DNA of 36,098 bases. Source: Elusimicrobia bacterium RIFOXYA12_FULL_51_18. GTDB lineage: Bacteria > Elusimicrobiota > Elusimicrobia > Elusimicrobiales > UBA9959. Below are positions 7,447-14,356 of this stretch, piece after piece; positions within the stretch are counted from its first letter, which is position 1; each line of letters begins with the position of its first letter. The stretch is taken from NCBI GenBank assembly GCA_001800245.1, contig MGVA01000042.1:1-36098 (forward strand). Direction: 5' to 3'. The position numbers were made by a program, and so were the translations under genes. Below the pieces are notes generated by a model. It worked only from the letters and a program-made list of their open reading frames with translations. It did no database searches and was not told where the DNA came from.

Positions 7447-7625
7447 AAATACTCCCTGGCCAGTCCTGAAGGACTGCGCCGTAAATAAGAAGTCATCCGG
7501 TCATTCCTGAATTCACACAATCTCTTCTTTTTTTATTTCAGGAATAATATAAATTATACCACGAAGTCATATCCTCTTGTATAAAAGTGTTTTTTGTCCT
7601 AAATATATATACAATAACCTTCATA

Positions 7626-7997
7626 ATGTTGCGCGAGAACGCTAATGTCCGTCAGATACCGGGAGATCCGCCAAGGCGATGGTTCTCGGACGAGTTTTTC
7701 GACCTGATCGTTTGGTTCTCTCCCGACAAGGCCGTCACCGACTTTCAATTGTGCTATGACCGCGAGTACAAGCCGAGGGCTTTGACCTGGCTTAAGCGCG
7801 GCGGCTATACACACAACGGAATAGACGACGGGGATACGCCGGACGGCTCGCATAAATCTTCTCCCATCCTGGTGCCGGACGGAATATTCGATTCGAATGA
7901 TATAGCGGCCAGATTTGCCGCAGCCGGCGGCGAACTGCCTCAGGACATCCGTGAGACGGTGCTGGGAAAAATCCGCGAGTTCAAAAAAGATCTATAA
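7626..7997 (+). CDS. Conserved hypothetical protein (about 123 residues)
   Basis: The ATG at 7626 was chosen over an upstream in-frame GTG (7587), whose extra 13 residues look non-native. The soluble protein has a Trp-rich N-terminal half (RQIPGDPPRRWFSDEFFDLIVWF, shown as separate pieces RRWFSDEFFDLIVWF and FQLCYD), followed by RALTW, YTHNGIDDGD and DGIFDSNDIAARF. This pattern resembles short uncharacterised proteins I recall from deltaproteobacteria. The acidic DDGDTPDG loop may bind metal. It lies 4 bp before the cobalamin adenosyltransferase gene, so the two are one operon. No function can be assigned. Confidence 0.75.
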   Translation: MLRENANVRQIPGDPPRRWFSDEFFDLIVWFSPDKAVTDFQLCYDREYKPRALTWLKRGGYTHNGIDDGDTPDGSHKSSPILVPDGIFDSNDIAARFAAAGGELPQDIRETVLGKIREFKKDL

Positions 7998-8001
7998 AAC
8001 T

Positions 8002-8493
8002 ATGCCTGAAAAATTTAAGCCCGCCATGGGCTCCGGCGACGCCGGATTTACCGAATTGTTCGGGGGTAAAAGAATTAAAAAAACGGATTTGCGGATAACG
8101 ACCAACGCTTTAATTGATGAATTAACCTCGCTTTTAGGCGTCATTAAGGCCGGACTCAAAACCGAAAAAGATAAAATGGAAATCACCGATATTCAGCGCT
8201 CATTAATAGCCGCCGCCGGATTTATAGCCGGGGCGCCTACCGCCAACCAGGTAAAAGGGTTCATTACCGACATTGAAATCCTTATATCCGGCCGCTCAAA
8301 ACATCTGCCATCCTTAAAAAAATTCATCCTCCCCGGTAAAAACCGAATCGAGGCTTTAATACATCTCTCCCGATCAAGAGCGCGCCTCTGCGAACTCCTT
8401 TCCTGGCGGCTTAAAGCCAGGCTCCCGGCCATTTACCTGAATCGCCTCTCCGATTACCTCTTCCTGCTGTCTAGTGTAGTGTCCCGTAAATAA
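8002..8493 (+). CDS. PduO-type ATP:cob(I)alamin adenosyltransferase, 3' end inside a mobile element
   Basis: It transfers adenosyl from ATP to cob(I)alamin to make coenzyme B12. The 163-residue length is a little short for the family. Recognisable parts are the N-terminal ATP loop GSGDAGFTELFGGKRIKK, ALIDELTSLLG, FILPGKNRIEA and the C-terminal YLNRLSDYLFLLS. The arginine-rich active-site helix, usually ARxxCRRAER, reads SRSRARLCEL, losing two conserved Arg. The final residues SSVVSRK and the stop come from the terminal repeat of the element at 8472-8845. Removing it, keeping one CTAG, restores an ending LLSSGK-stop followed by a hairpin. The gene starts 4 bp after its neighbour. Activity is uncertain; family assignment is fairly sure. 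Confidence 0.82.
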   Translation: MPEKFKPAMGSGDAGFTELFGGKRIKKTDLRITTNALIDELTSLLGVIKAGLKTEKDKMEITDIQRSLIAAAGFIAGAPTANQVKGFITDIEILISGRSKHLPSLKKFILPGKNRIEALIHLSRSRARLCELLSWRLKARLPAIYLNRLSDYLFLLSSVVSRK

Positions 8494-8845
8494 CCATACA
8501 ATTGGCTGGCCGAGTTTTGGAGTGAAACAAGGAGCGCGGAGCGCGGCGTAGCAGCGCTACGTAAGCGAACGCGCGACGCAGTTGCAGCCCAATGCCTGCG
8601 CAGGTGCCGTATAAAGGGCCTCTGGCTCACAGACGGCCAAAAGCGTAGGGGAAACCGCTTTGCGGTGTCCACCTGTGGGTAATCCCCGGAAGGGGTCCCG
8701 CCAGCCCCCTGGGGGAGGCTCATCTTTGGCCGGCTGCTTCGTTGCTCCTCACTCACAGGCCTACGGGCATGCTCGCTCGTCGCGCCTCGCATCCGGCTCA
8801 AATCTGAGCCTTCATTTGTATAGTTATTTACGGGACACGACACTA
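8472..8845. mobile_element. Complete inverted-repeat element, IS630/MITE-like, with structured core
   Basis: About 370 bp bounded by 31-bp terminal inverted repeats with two mismatches. The left end reads GTGTAGTGTCCCGTAAATAA and the right end is its near mirror, ACGGGACACGACAC. Both junctions read CTAG, which fits the IS630 preference for CTAG with TA duplication (8472-8473 and 8844-8845). No transposase is encoded, so it would be mobilised in trans. The GC-rich interior folds into many hairpins, including CCTGCGCAGG (8595-8604), GCCGT/ACGGC (8606-8637), ACCGC/GCGGT near 8654 and CCCCCTGGGGG near 8706. Bases 8595-8638 recur in the gyrB-gyrA spacer. Small ORFs in both directions show no recognisable protein. 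Confidence 0.75.
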
Positions 8846-8854
8846 GCGGTAAAT

Positions 8855-8873
8855 AAAGCGGCTACCCGCTTTT
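8855..8873 (+). terminator. Probable original terminator of the adenosyltransferase operon
   Basis: AAAGCGG (8855-8861) pairs with CCGCTTT (8866-8872), with a short T run. It lies directly after the element and would have stood a few bases after the pre-insertion stop codon. Confidence 0.5.
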
Positions 8874-8951
8874 CCCCTATAGCGAAACCGCTGTAATTTG
8901 GTATTTTACTACCAGTTGCACTTCTAAGTTGAATGTAAGAGATGTAAGATT

Positions 8952-9040
8952 TTACCCATAAGTCCTATTTAGATATGGGCCGTTTTCCGGCAAATACCGG
9001 GACCTTTGAACCTCAAACAAAGCCTGGGGAAAGTGATAGT
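8952..9040 (+). promoter_or_regulatory. Hairpin-rich leader upstream of the His/Pro repeat protein
   Basis: The 208 bp between the old terminator and the His/Pro gene carry CCCATA/TATGGG (about 8954-8978), CCGG-CAAATA-CCGG (about 8987-9000) and CTTTG/CAAAG (about 9004-9022) in close succession. This could be a structured 5' UTR. It matches no riboswitch I can name. Transcription start and ligand are unknown. Confidence 0.3.
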
Positions 9041-9081
9041 CTATACCTGACTTGGTAAGTTTTATTGGTAGGAGGACATTC

Positions 9082-10092
9082 ATGATCAAAGTAAGCGGAC
9101 GCACTTTTACCGCCCTGATAGCGCTCATATGTTATGCGGGCTTCGTTTCAGCGCAAGTCGTCTCATTCGATAACCCCGGCAGCCTTGACACCGCTGTTAA
9201 TGATTTAAAAGCCGGGAATCACTCCGGTTTCGGAGGCGGACATTCCAATCAGAACCCGCAACCGTTTCCGGTTCAACCTCCGCACAACGGCGGATCAGGG
9301 CATCAGGGGCACGGGAATCCCGGACCTGGACATCATGGCGGCCCTGGGCCGCAGCCTAATCCGGGGCATCACGGGCCCCAGCCTAACCCACAGCCTAATC
9401 CGGGGCATCACGGGCCTCAACCCAACCCGCAGCCTAATCCGGGGCATCACGGGCCTCAACCCAACCCGCAGCCTAATCCGGGGCATCACGGGCCCCAACC
9501 CAACCCGCAGCCTAATCCGGGGCATCACGGGCCTCAACCCAACCCGCAGCCTAATCCCTGGCATCACGGGCCTCAGCCTAACCCACAGCCTAATCCCTGG
9601 CATCACGGGCCCCAGCCCAACCCGCAGCCTAATCCCTGGCATCACGGGCCCCAGCCCAACCCGCAGCCTAATCCCTGGCATCACGGGCCCCAGCCTAACC
9701 CACAACCGAACTGGCATCCTCATCACAATGGCCATCCCAACTGGGAGAACAATGATTGGGGCCATAACGGCTGGAACAATCACGGTCCGGATCACAACGA
9801 GTGGTGGAATAATTACGACTGGTGGTGGACAAACAACAGCCATCCTTACTCCCAGTACCGCACCGTCTGCAACCTTAACCAGGGCGCATACGCCAAAGGG
9901 TTCATCGTAGAAAACGCCATGCCCTTCTACGGCAAGGCCACATTCTACTATTACGACGCCTTTAATAATCTGATATCGGCAGGCAACACCGCCAACAATA
10001 TGTACCGCGGCGGAAACGGCGCCTCGATATTCGATTTCTACCCGGCGCCCGTACGCGCGGACCGCTGCTTCCTCGCAGTGACGCGAAACTGA
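9082..10092 (+). CDS. Secreted His/Pro/Asn repeat protein
   Basis: A 336-residue exported protein. The ATG at 9082 has a TAGGAGGA site; a longer in-frame start at 9052 would spoil the signal peptide (MIKVSGRTFTALIALICYAGFVSA, cleavage likely before QVVS). After a Gly/His linker come nine tandem 13-residue repeats NPxHHGPQPNPQP (39 bp in DNA). In the first five x is Gly and in the last four Trp, so two repeat variants expanded in blocks. A His/Trp/Asn-rich stretch follows (about 225-265), then a compact C-terminal domain of about 80 residues with two Cys and a YRTVCNLNQG start. Paired His in each repeat would suit Ni, Cu or Zn binding; that is inference. No family is recognised. Confidence 0.85.
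   Translation: MIKVSGRTFTALIALICYAGFVSAQVVSFDNPGSLDTAVNDLKAGNHSGFGGGHSNQNPQPFPVQPPHNGGSGHQGHGNPGPGHHGGPGPQPNPGHHGPQPNPQPNPGHHGPQPNPQPNPGHHGPQPNPQPNPGHHGPQPNPQPNPGHHGPQPNPQPNPWHHGPQPNPQPNPWHHGPQPNPQPNPWHHGPQPNPQPNPWHHGPQPNPQPNWHPHHNGHPNWENNDWGHNGWNNHGPDHNEWWNNYDWWWTNNSHPYSQYRTVCNLNQGAYAKGFIVENAMPFYGKATFYYYDAFNNLISAGNTANNMYRGGNGASIFDFYPAPVRADRCFLAVTRN
9355..9712 (+). repeat. 39-bp tandem repeats, nine units, coding
   Basis: The unit encodes NPxHHGPQPNPQP. Units differ by silent T/C and A/G changes and by GGG/TGG at x. They are head-to-tail without spacers and keep frame, so this is a coding minisatellite, not a CRISPR array. It also produces long mirror ORFs on other frames. Confidence 0.9.
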
Positions 10093-10114
10093 AGTTAAAA
10101 ATATTCCGACTCAC

Positions 10115-10152
10115 AAAAGACGCCCCGCCAAAAGTGGGGCGTCTGCTTTTTA
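10115..10152. terminator. Intrinsic terminator between convergent genes
   Basis: GACGCCCC (10119-10126) pairs with GGGGCGTC (10136-10143) with a 9-base loop. It is flanked by A-rich and T-rich tracts, so it can serve the His/Pro gene and argS from opposite sides. Confidence 0.85.
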
Positions 10153-10176
10153 TGCACATAAGCGCCTGCGCTGTTT

Positions 10177-11787
10177 TTACATTTTTTCGGGGGCGGTGAC
10201 GCCCAGCAGTCCTAGCCCCTGCGCTATCACATGTTTTACGGCTTTCAGCAGGAACAGGCGGAAGGCCGTGGTTCCGGGATCGGAAGCGTCCAGGACCTTG
10301 TGCTTGTCATAGAAAGAATGGAACATGGCGGATAATTCGCTCAGGTAGGTTGTCAGGAGATGGGGGGAAGAATCGCGCACGCAGGCCTCAAGAACGCCGC
10401 CGAACCACATCATCTTCATTATCATCCCGCGTTCTTCGGAGTTCAGCGCCACCTTGGCGGCATCAAAAACCGTGCCGGGATCCACGCCTTTATCTTCGGC
10501 GTTGTTGAAGATAGAACAGATGCGCGCGTGCACGTACTGCACATAAAAAACGGGGTTATCGTTGGATCTTTTTTTAGCCAGGTCTATATCAAAGGTCATG
10601 TGCGAATTGGGGCTGTGCATCGCGAAAAAAAACCGGCACGCGTCGGGGCCCACTTCTTCCAGAAGTTCCTTCAGCGAAACAAAATCGCCTTCGCGCTTGG
10701 ACATCTTAACCGTTTCCGCCCCGCGCTTCAAAGCCACCATCTGGTGAATGATCACCTTGAAAGCCTCTTTTTCCCCGCTCAACGCGGAGATCGCCGTTTC
10801 CATCCTGGGCACATGGCCGTGATGGTCCGCGCCCCAGATGTCTATCAGTTTCGTGAAGCCCCGGTCCAATTTATTCAGGTGATAAGATATATCGTTCAGG
10901 AAATACGTGTTGTGTCCGTCCGACTTCACCAGCACGCGGTCCTTGTCGTCGGAATCCATCACCGTCGAAGTACCCAGCCAAACGGCGCCCTCTTTTTCAT
11001 AGATCATGCCGCGCTTCTGCAGCTCTTCCAGCGTCCTCTCTGGACTTTTGTTTTCGTGCAGCTCCGACTCCAGGAACCAGCGGTCAAATTCCACGCCGAA
11101 AGCTTTCATGTCGGCCTTATGAAGCGCCAGCATACTATTCACCGCGTACTCTGAAAATTGCTTATCCGTCCAGCCGGAGGCGTCTTCCGGCAGGCCGGCG
11201 GCGATATCTTTTAGATACCCGCCTTTGTAACCGTCTTCGGGAGGCTCGGCCCCTAGGGATCTAGCCTTGAGCGAAGCCCCAAGCCGTTCCACCTGCTTGC
11301 CCATATTATTCACATAAAACTCTTCCGCCACACTATACCCCAAAAACCGCATAATGCGCGCCAGAGAATCGCCCAGTGTGGCTCCGCGGCCGGAAGCCAG
11401 ATGCATCGGGCCGGTGGGATTGGCGGAAACGAATTCTATATTTATCTTCTCTTTGGCGTAAGCGGGGTTTAAAAAATAGCCGGCGTCGGACAATATCTGC
11501 CCGGCGGCGTCCACCAAAACACTATCCTTCAGGTTGATATTCACGAAGCCGGGTGGCAGGACTTGGGCGTCATATTTGCCCGTCAAAGCGGCCTTGAGCT
11601 CTTCCGCTATCCTTAACGGCGGTTTTTTAAGTGTCCGGGCAGCGGCGATGGGCCAGGCCACGGACAGATCAGCCTTGATATGGGAGGGGGGGGCGGAGAC
11701 GGTAAAATGCTTCAGTTGAGCATCATCCAGGTTAAAAGCGGCCTTGACCTCGGCCCTCAATGCCGTTTCAAGCGCGGAGAGTTTCAT
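10177..11787 (-). CDS. argS: Arginyl-tRNA synthetase
   Basis: Class I synthetase charging tRNA-Arg. The 536-residue length is slightly below E. coli ArgS (577). Domain order is visible: N-terminal Add-1 region (residues 1-85), the HIGH-like motif in SANPTGPMHLASGRG near 125-139, a connective insertion with GADHHGHVPRM, the KMSKR loop (VKMSKREGDF) and the DALR anticodon-binding domain with DNPVFYVQYVHARICSI. The ATG overlaps the rsfS stop by 4 bp. It is the last gene of a six-gene minus-strand operon and is followed by a shared terminator. Confidence 0.97.
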   Translation of the reverse strand: MKLSALETALRAEVKAAFNLDDAQLKHFTVSAPPSHIKADLSVAWPIAAARTLKKPPLRIAEELKAALTGKYDAQVLPPGFVNINLKDSVLVDAAGQILSDAGYFLNPAYAKEKINIEFVSANPTGPMHLASGRGATLGDSLARIMRFLGYSVAEEFYVNNMGKQVERLGASLKARSLGAEPPEDGYKGGYLKDIAAGLPEDASGWTDKQFSEYAVNSMLALHKADMKAFGVEFDRWFLESELHENKSPERTLEELQKRGMIYEKEGAVWLGTSTVMDSDDKDRVLVKSDGHNTYFLNDISYHLNKLDRGFTKLIDIWGADHHGHVPRMETAISALSGEKEAFKVIIHQMVALKRGAETVKMSKREGDFVSLKELLEEVGPDACRFFFAMHSPNSHMTFDIDLAKKRSNDNPVFYVQYVHARICSIFNNAEDKGVDPGTVFDAAKVALNSEERGMIMKMMWFGGVLEACVRDSSPHLLTTYLSELSAMFHSFYDKHKVLDASDPGTTAFRLFLLKAVKHVIAQGLGLLGVTAPEKM

Positions 11788-12335
11788 TTTTTCTTTTTAG
11801 AGATTTTTTTCTTTGGCGCGGCCTTCTTGGAGACGGCTTTCCCGGCTTTGGTTTTCCTGGCCGGAGCTTTTTTAGCCGCCGGTTTCCCGGTCTTTTTGAC
11901 TGCGGCTTTGGGCGCCGCCTTTTTGCGCGCAGCTTTAGGTTCCGTCTTTTTTAAGCTTGGAATCGGCTTTTCCCGCCATTTTATTTCGCTATACCCGGTA
12001 TACACCTTGTCGAAAGAATAAAACTCCCTGGCCTTGCGTTCAAAAATGTGTACGATAATTCCGCCATAATCCAGCACTTTCCAGTTTTTGGACCGCATTC
12101 CGTCCCTGTAAAGAGCGTAAAGGCCTTCCTTTTTCAGGTTGATGGATATCTCTTCATCCACGGCGTCCAGTTGAGCGGGGTTGTCTACCGTGGCCACTAC
12201 CACATAGTCCGCAAGCGCAGAGCGGCCGTCCATATCGTAAACAGCTACCGCTTCGGCCTTCTTAGCGTCCGCCAGCCTGGCGGCCGCGATAGCGATCTTT
12301 TTAAGTTTTTGTTGAACCGGTTGATTGTCTGTCAT
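11784..12335 (-). CDS. rsfS: Ribosomal silencing factor RsfS with a long basic C-terminal tail
   Basis: RsfS binds ribosomal protein uL14 on the 50S subunit and blocks subunit joining in starvation. Residues about 8-115 match the family: AVAVYDMDGRSALADYVVVAT, then the IF-like LKKEGLYALYRDGMRSKNW, VLDYGGIIVHIF and REFYSFDKVY. A tail of about 60 residues follows (122-183), almost only Lys, Ala, Pro and Thr with AAKK-type repeats, like histone H1 tails. Usual RsfS is about 105-120 residues, so the tail is an addition. It may strengthen rRNA binding or contact DNA; that is inference. Start and stop both overlap neighbours by 4 bp. The position after nadD-yqeK genes fits the common synteny. Confidence 0.93.
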   Translation of the reverse strand: MTDNQPVQQKLKKIAIAAARLADAKKAEAVAVYDMDGRSALADYVVVATVDNPAQLDAVDEEISINLKKEGLYALYRDGMRSKNWKVLDYGGIIVHIFERKAREFYSFDKVYTGYSEIKWREKPIPSLKKTEPKAARKKAAPKAAVKKTGKPAAKKAPARKTKAGKAVSKKAAPKKKISKKKK

Positions 12336-13222
12336 ATAGTGTACTTTTGCGTTTTAAGCTGCTGCATGAGCGCGGCTTCCGTCCTGTGTTCGATGTTCTC
12401 TATCGCGGAGCCCATGATGGAAGATATTGTATTAAATATAGTGGTCAGATTATTTTTTTCATAGTTGGAGACGCCGGAAGACTTGGAAAAAGTTATATAG
12501 CCGGCCGGCCGGCCGTGCGCATAGAAAACCATGAGATAGGAAAAGTCGTTGATCCAGCCGCTCTTGAGCGCCCCTTTCGTTTCCAGGCCGGCGGACTCCC
12601 TCGCGAAAGAGTTTTTGGAAACCACTTCCTCAAACTCTTCATTGAACTGGTTGTATGAATACCCCTGAAAGTTCCAGACGCCTTCAAAATAAATTGAGAT
12701 ATCCTCAACGGTCAGCTTTATAAATTCCGCCGCGGACTTATAATCCCTCATAACCAGATTGCTCATATCGAACAGCATAGTGAGTTCGCTTGAGGTATGC
12801 TGCAGCCGCTTGGCTATAACCTTCACAAGTTCGGTGAAAATGGCGGTGCCGTTCTCCGGATTTTCCTTGATGAATTTAAAAAATTCCGCGCGCCTTATCT
12901 CGTAGAGTAACGAGTCCTTCTCCGCGCGGGCCTGGGCGAAGCGCGTCTGATTTTCCAGCACGGACATCTCCCCGAAAAACTCCCCGTCCGCAAGTATGGC
13001 CAGCGGTTTGTATTCCTTGCCGGCCTCGTCCAGACCTTTTTCTATGACCACCTGTCCCTCCGCAATGATAAAAAGAGTGTCGCCTTCGCTCTTTTCCTTA
13101 AATATAATATCTCCGGCCTTGTAGGAAACCCTTTTAAAGGTCCGGCTGAATTCTTCCAGCATAGTCTCGGAAAAATTCTTAAACATCAATATCTTCTTAA
13201 GAATCTCTATCTCCCCGTCCAT
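12332..13222 (-). CDS. Cyclic-nucleotide-binding domain protein with GAF-like C-terminal region
   Basis: A 296-residue cytosolic protein. Residues about 10-125 form a cNMP-binding beta-roll: FSETMLEEFSRTFKRVSYKAGDIIF, GDTLFIIAEGQVVI and the phosphate cassette FFGEMSVLENQTRFAQARA with the expected Glu and Arg. The rest (about 165-285) has the look of a GAF-type sensor, with an exposed FYAHGRPAGYITFSK strand pair. No DNA-binding helix-turn-helix is seen, so it is not a CRP-type regulator. An AGGAGG precedes the ATG. It lies 51 bp after pilT and overlaps rsfS, which suggests a regulator tied to pilus or translation functions. The ligand is not known. Confidence 0.82.
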   Translation of the reverse strand: MDGEIEILKKILMFKNFSETMLEEFSRTFKRVSYKAGDIIFKEKSEGDTLFIIAEGQVVIEKGLDEAGKEYKPLAILADGEFFGEMSVLENQTRFAQARAEKDSLLYEIRRAEFFKFIKENPENGTAIFTELVKVIAKRLQHTSSELTMLFDMSNLVMRDYKSAAEFIKLTVEDISIYFEGVWNFQGYSYNQFNEEFEEVVSKNSFARESAGLETKGALKSGWINDFSYLMVFYAHGRPAGYITFSKSSGVSNYEKNNLTTIFNTISSIMGSAIENIEHRTEAALMQQLKTQKYTI

Positions 13223-13273
13223 ATACCCGCCTCCTGTTTAAAACCGCCCGGCGACTATCCCACAGCCCCGCGA

Positions 13274-14356
13274 TTAAACGGCCGTTTGCGACACTTGGTT
13301 GCAGAGCGCCTTGAACGTCTCCTGGGCGTGAGCCTTGGCCGCGGCGACATCAAAAGCCACCAGATTTTGTTTTACAAGGTTGGCCAGCGCCTTGTCCATG
13401 GGGACCATGCCGACTTTGGCCCCGGTCTCGATAGCGCTGTAGATCATGTGGGTTTTGCCTTCGCGTATAAGGTTCGAGATGGCGGACGTCATGATCATAA
13501 CCTCGCGCGCCGCGACGCGCCCCTTGCCGTCCTTACGGGGCAGAAGTATCTGTGAAACCACTGCCTGAAGAGAGCTGGCGAGCTGCACGCGCACCTGCGT
13601 CTGCTGGTGCGGCGGAAAAACGTCTATTATACGATCCACGGTTGAAGGAGCGTCCTGGGTATGCAGGGTGGCGAACGACAAGTGTCCTGTTTCAGCCGCG
13701 GTGATGGTCAACTGAATGGTTTCCAGATCCCGCATCTCGCCCACCAGAATAACGTTGGGATCTTCGCGGAGCGCCGCCCGCAGGGCGTTGCTGAAAGACT
13801 TGGTGTGCTGGCCTATCTCGCGCTGGCGTATAACGCAGCTCTTGGCCTCATAGGTGAATTCTATGGGGTCCTCGATAGTAAGCATGTGCCCGCGCTTTTT
13901 CTGGTTTATGAGGTCCAGGATGGCGGCCAGCGTGGTGGATTTCCCGGAACCGGTAGGGCCGGTCACCAGCACCAGTCCTTTGTGCAGGGTGGAAAGCCCT
14001 GTAATAACTGGGCCCAGATTCAACTGTTCCGGCGTGGGGATGATGGAGGGGATAACGCGCATAACGGCCTCTACGCCGTTTCTGGCCACCAGAACATTCA
14101 GACGGAACCGGGAAACGCCCGTGATGGCGAAGGAACAGTCCAGTTCCCAATTCGCCTCGAATTTGGCGCGCTGTTCGTCGTAAAGCGCGGAGTAGATCAT
14201 CGTTTTGGTATCTTCGGCTTTGAGGACCGGCATCGTATCGGTGACCGGGATCATCTCTCCGTTCCTGCGCATCATAGGCGGCTTGTTGACGGCTATGTGA
14301 ATGTCGCTGGCCCCGCTGGCCACGGCCGTCTTAAGTACTGTAACCAGATCTATCAT
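13274..14356 (-). CDS. pilT: Type IV pilus retraction ATPase PilT
   Basis: Hexameric ATPase that depolymerises type IV pili for twitching motility. The 360-residue length is typical. Visible parts: N-terminal DIHIAVNKPPMMRRNGEM, Walker A GPTGSGKST at about 133-141, Asp box, the REIGQHTKSF segment, Walker B region VILVGEMRDLETI and the His box HLSFATLHT. GEMRDLETI is the PilT-type signature, which favours PilT over PilB. The ATG overlaps the stop of the LytR_C gene by 4 bp. No other pilus gene is in the window. Confidence 0.95.
   Translation of the reverse strand: MIDLVTVLKTAVASGASDIHIAVNKPPMMRRNGEMIPVTDTMPVLKAEDTKTMIYSALYDEQRAKFEANWELDCSFAITGVSRFRLNVLVARNGVEAVMRVIPSIIPTPEQLNLGPVITGLSTLHKGLVLVTGPTGSGKSTTLAAILDLINQKKRGHMLTIEDPIEFTYEAKSCVIRQREIGQHTKSFSNALRAALREDPNVILVGEMRDLETIQLTITAAETGHLSFATLHTQDAPSTVDRIIDVFPPHQQTQVRVQLASSLQAVVSQILLPRKDGKGRVAAREVMIMTSAISNLIREGKTHMIYSAIETGAKVGMVPMDKALANLVKQNLVAFDVAAAKAHAQETFKALCNQVSQTAV

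Noticed and set aside
8454-8896. Small ORFs on both strands of the inverted-repeat element
   Set aside because: Arg/Ser/Pro-rich translations with no transposase motif; they cross the hairpins and the terminal repeats.
8984-9002. Shared string TTCCGG-AAATACCGG near 8986 and 20286 as a repeat family
   Set aside because: A 16-base match with one mismatch is expected by chance several times in a window this size.
8980-9040. Cyclic-di-GMP-I riboswitch before the His/Pro gene
   Set aside because: GGCAAA, GGGAC and AAAGCC strings occur, but the intervening GNRA-capped hairpin and the overall spacing of the class are missing.
9355-9712. Regular 39-bp repeats as a CRISPR array
   Set aside because: Units are head-to-tail with no spacers and encode an in-frame peptide repeat in an exported protein.
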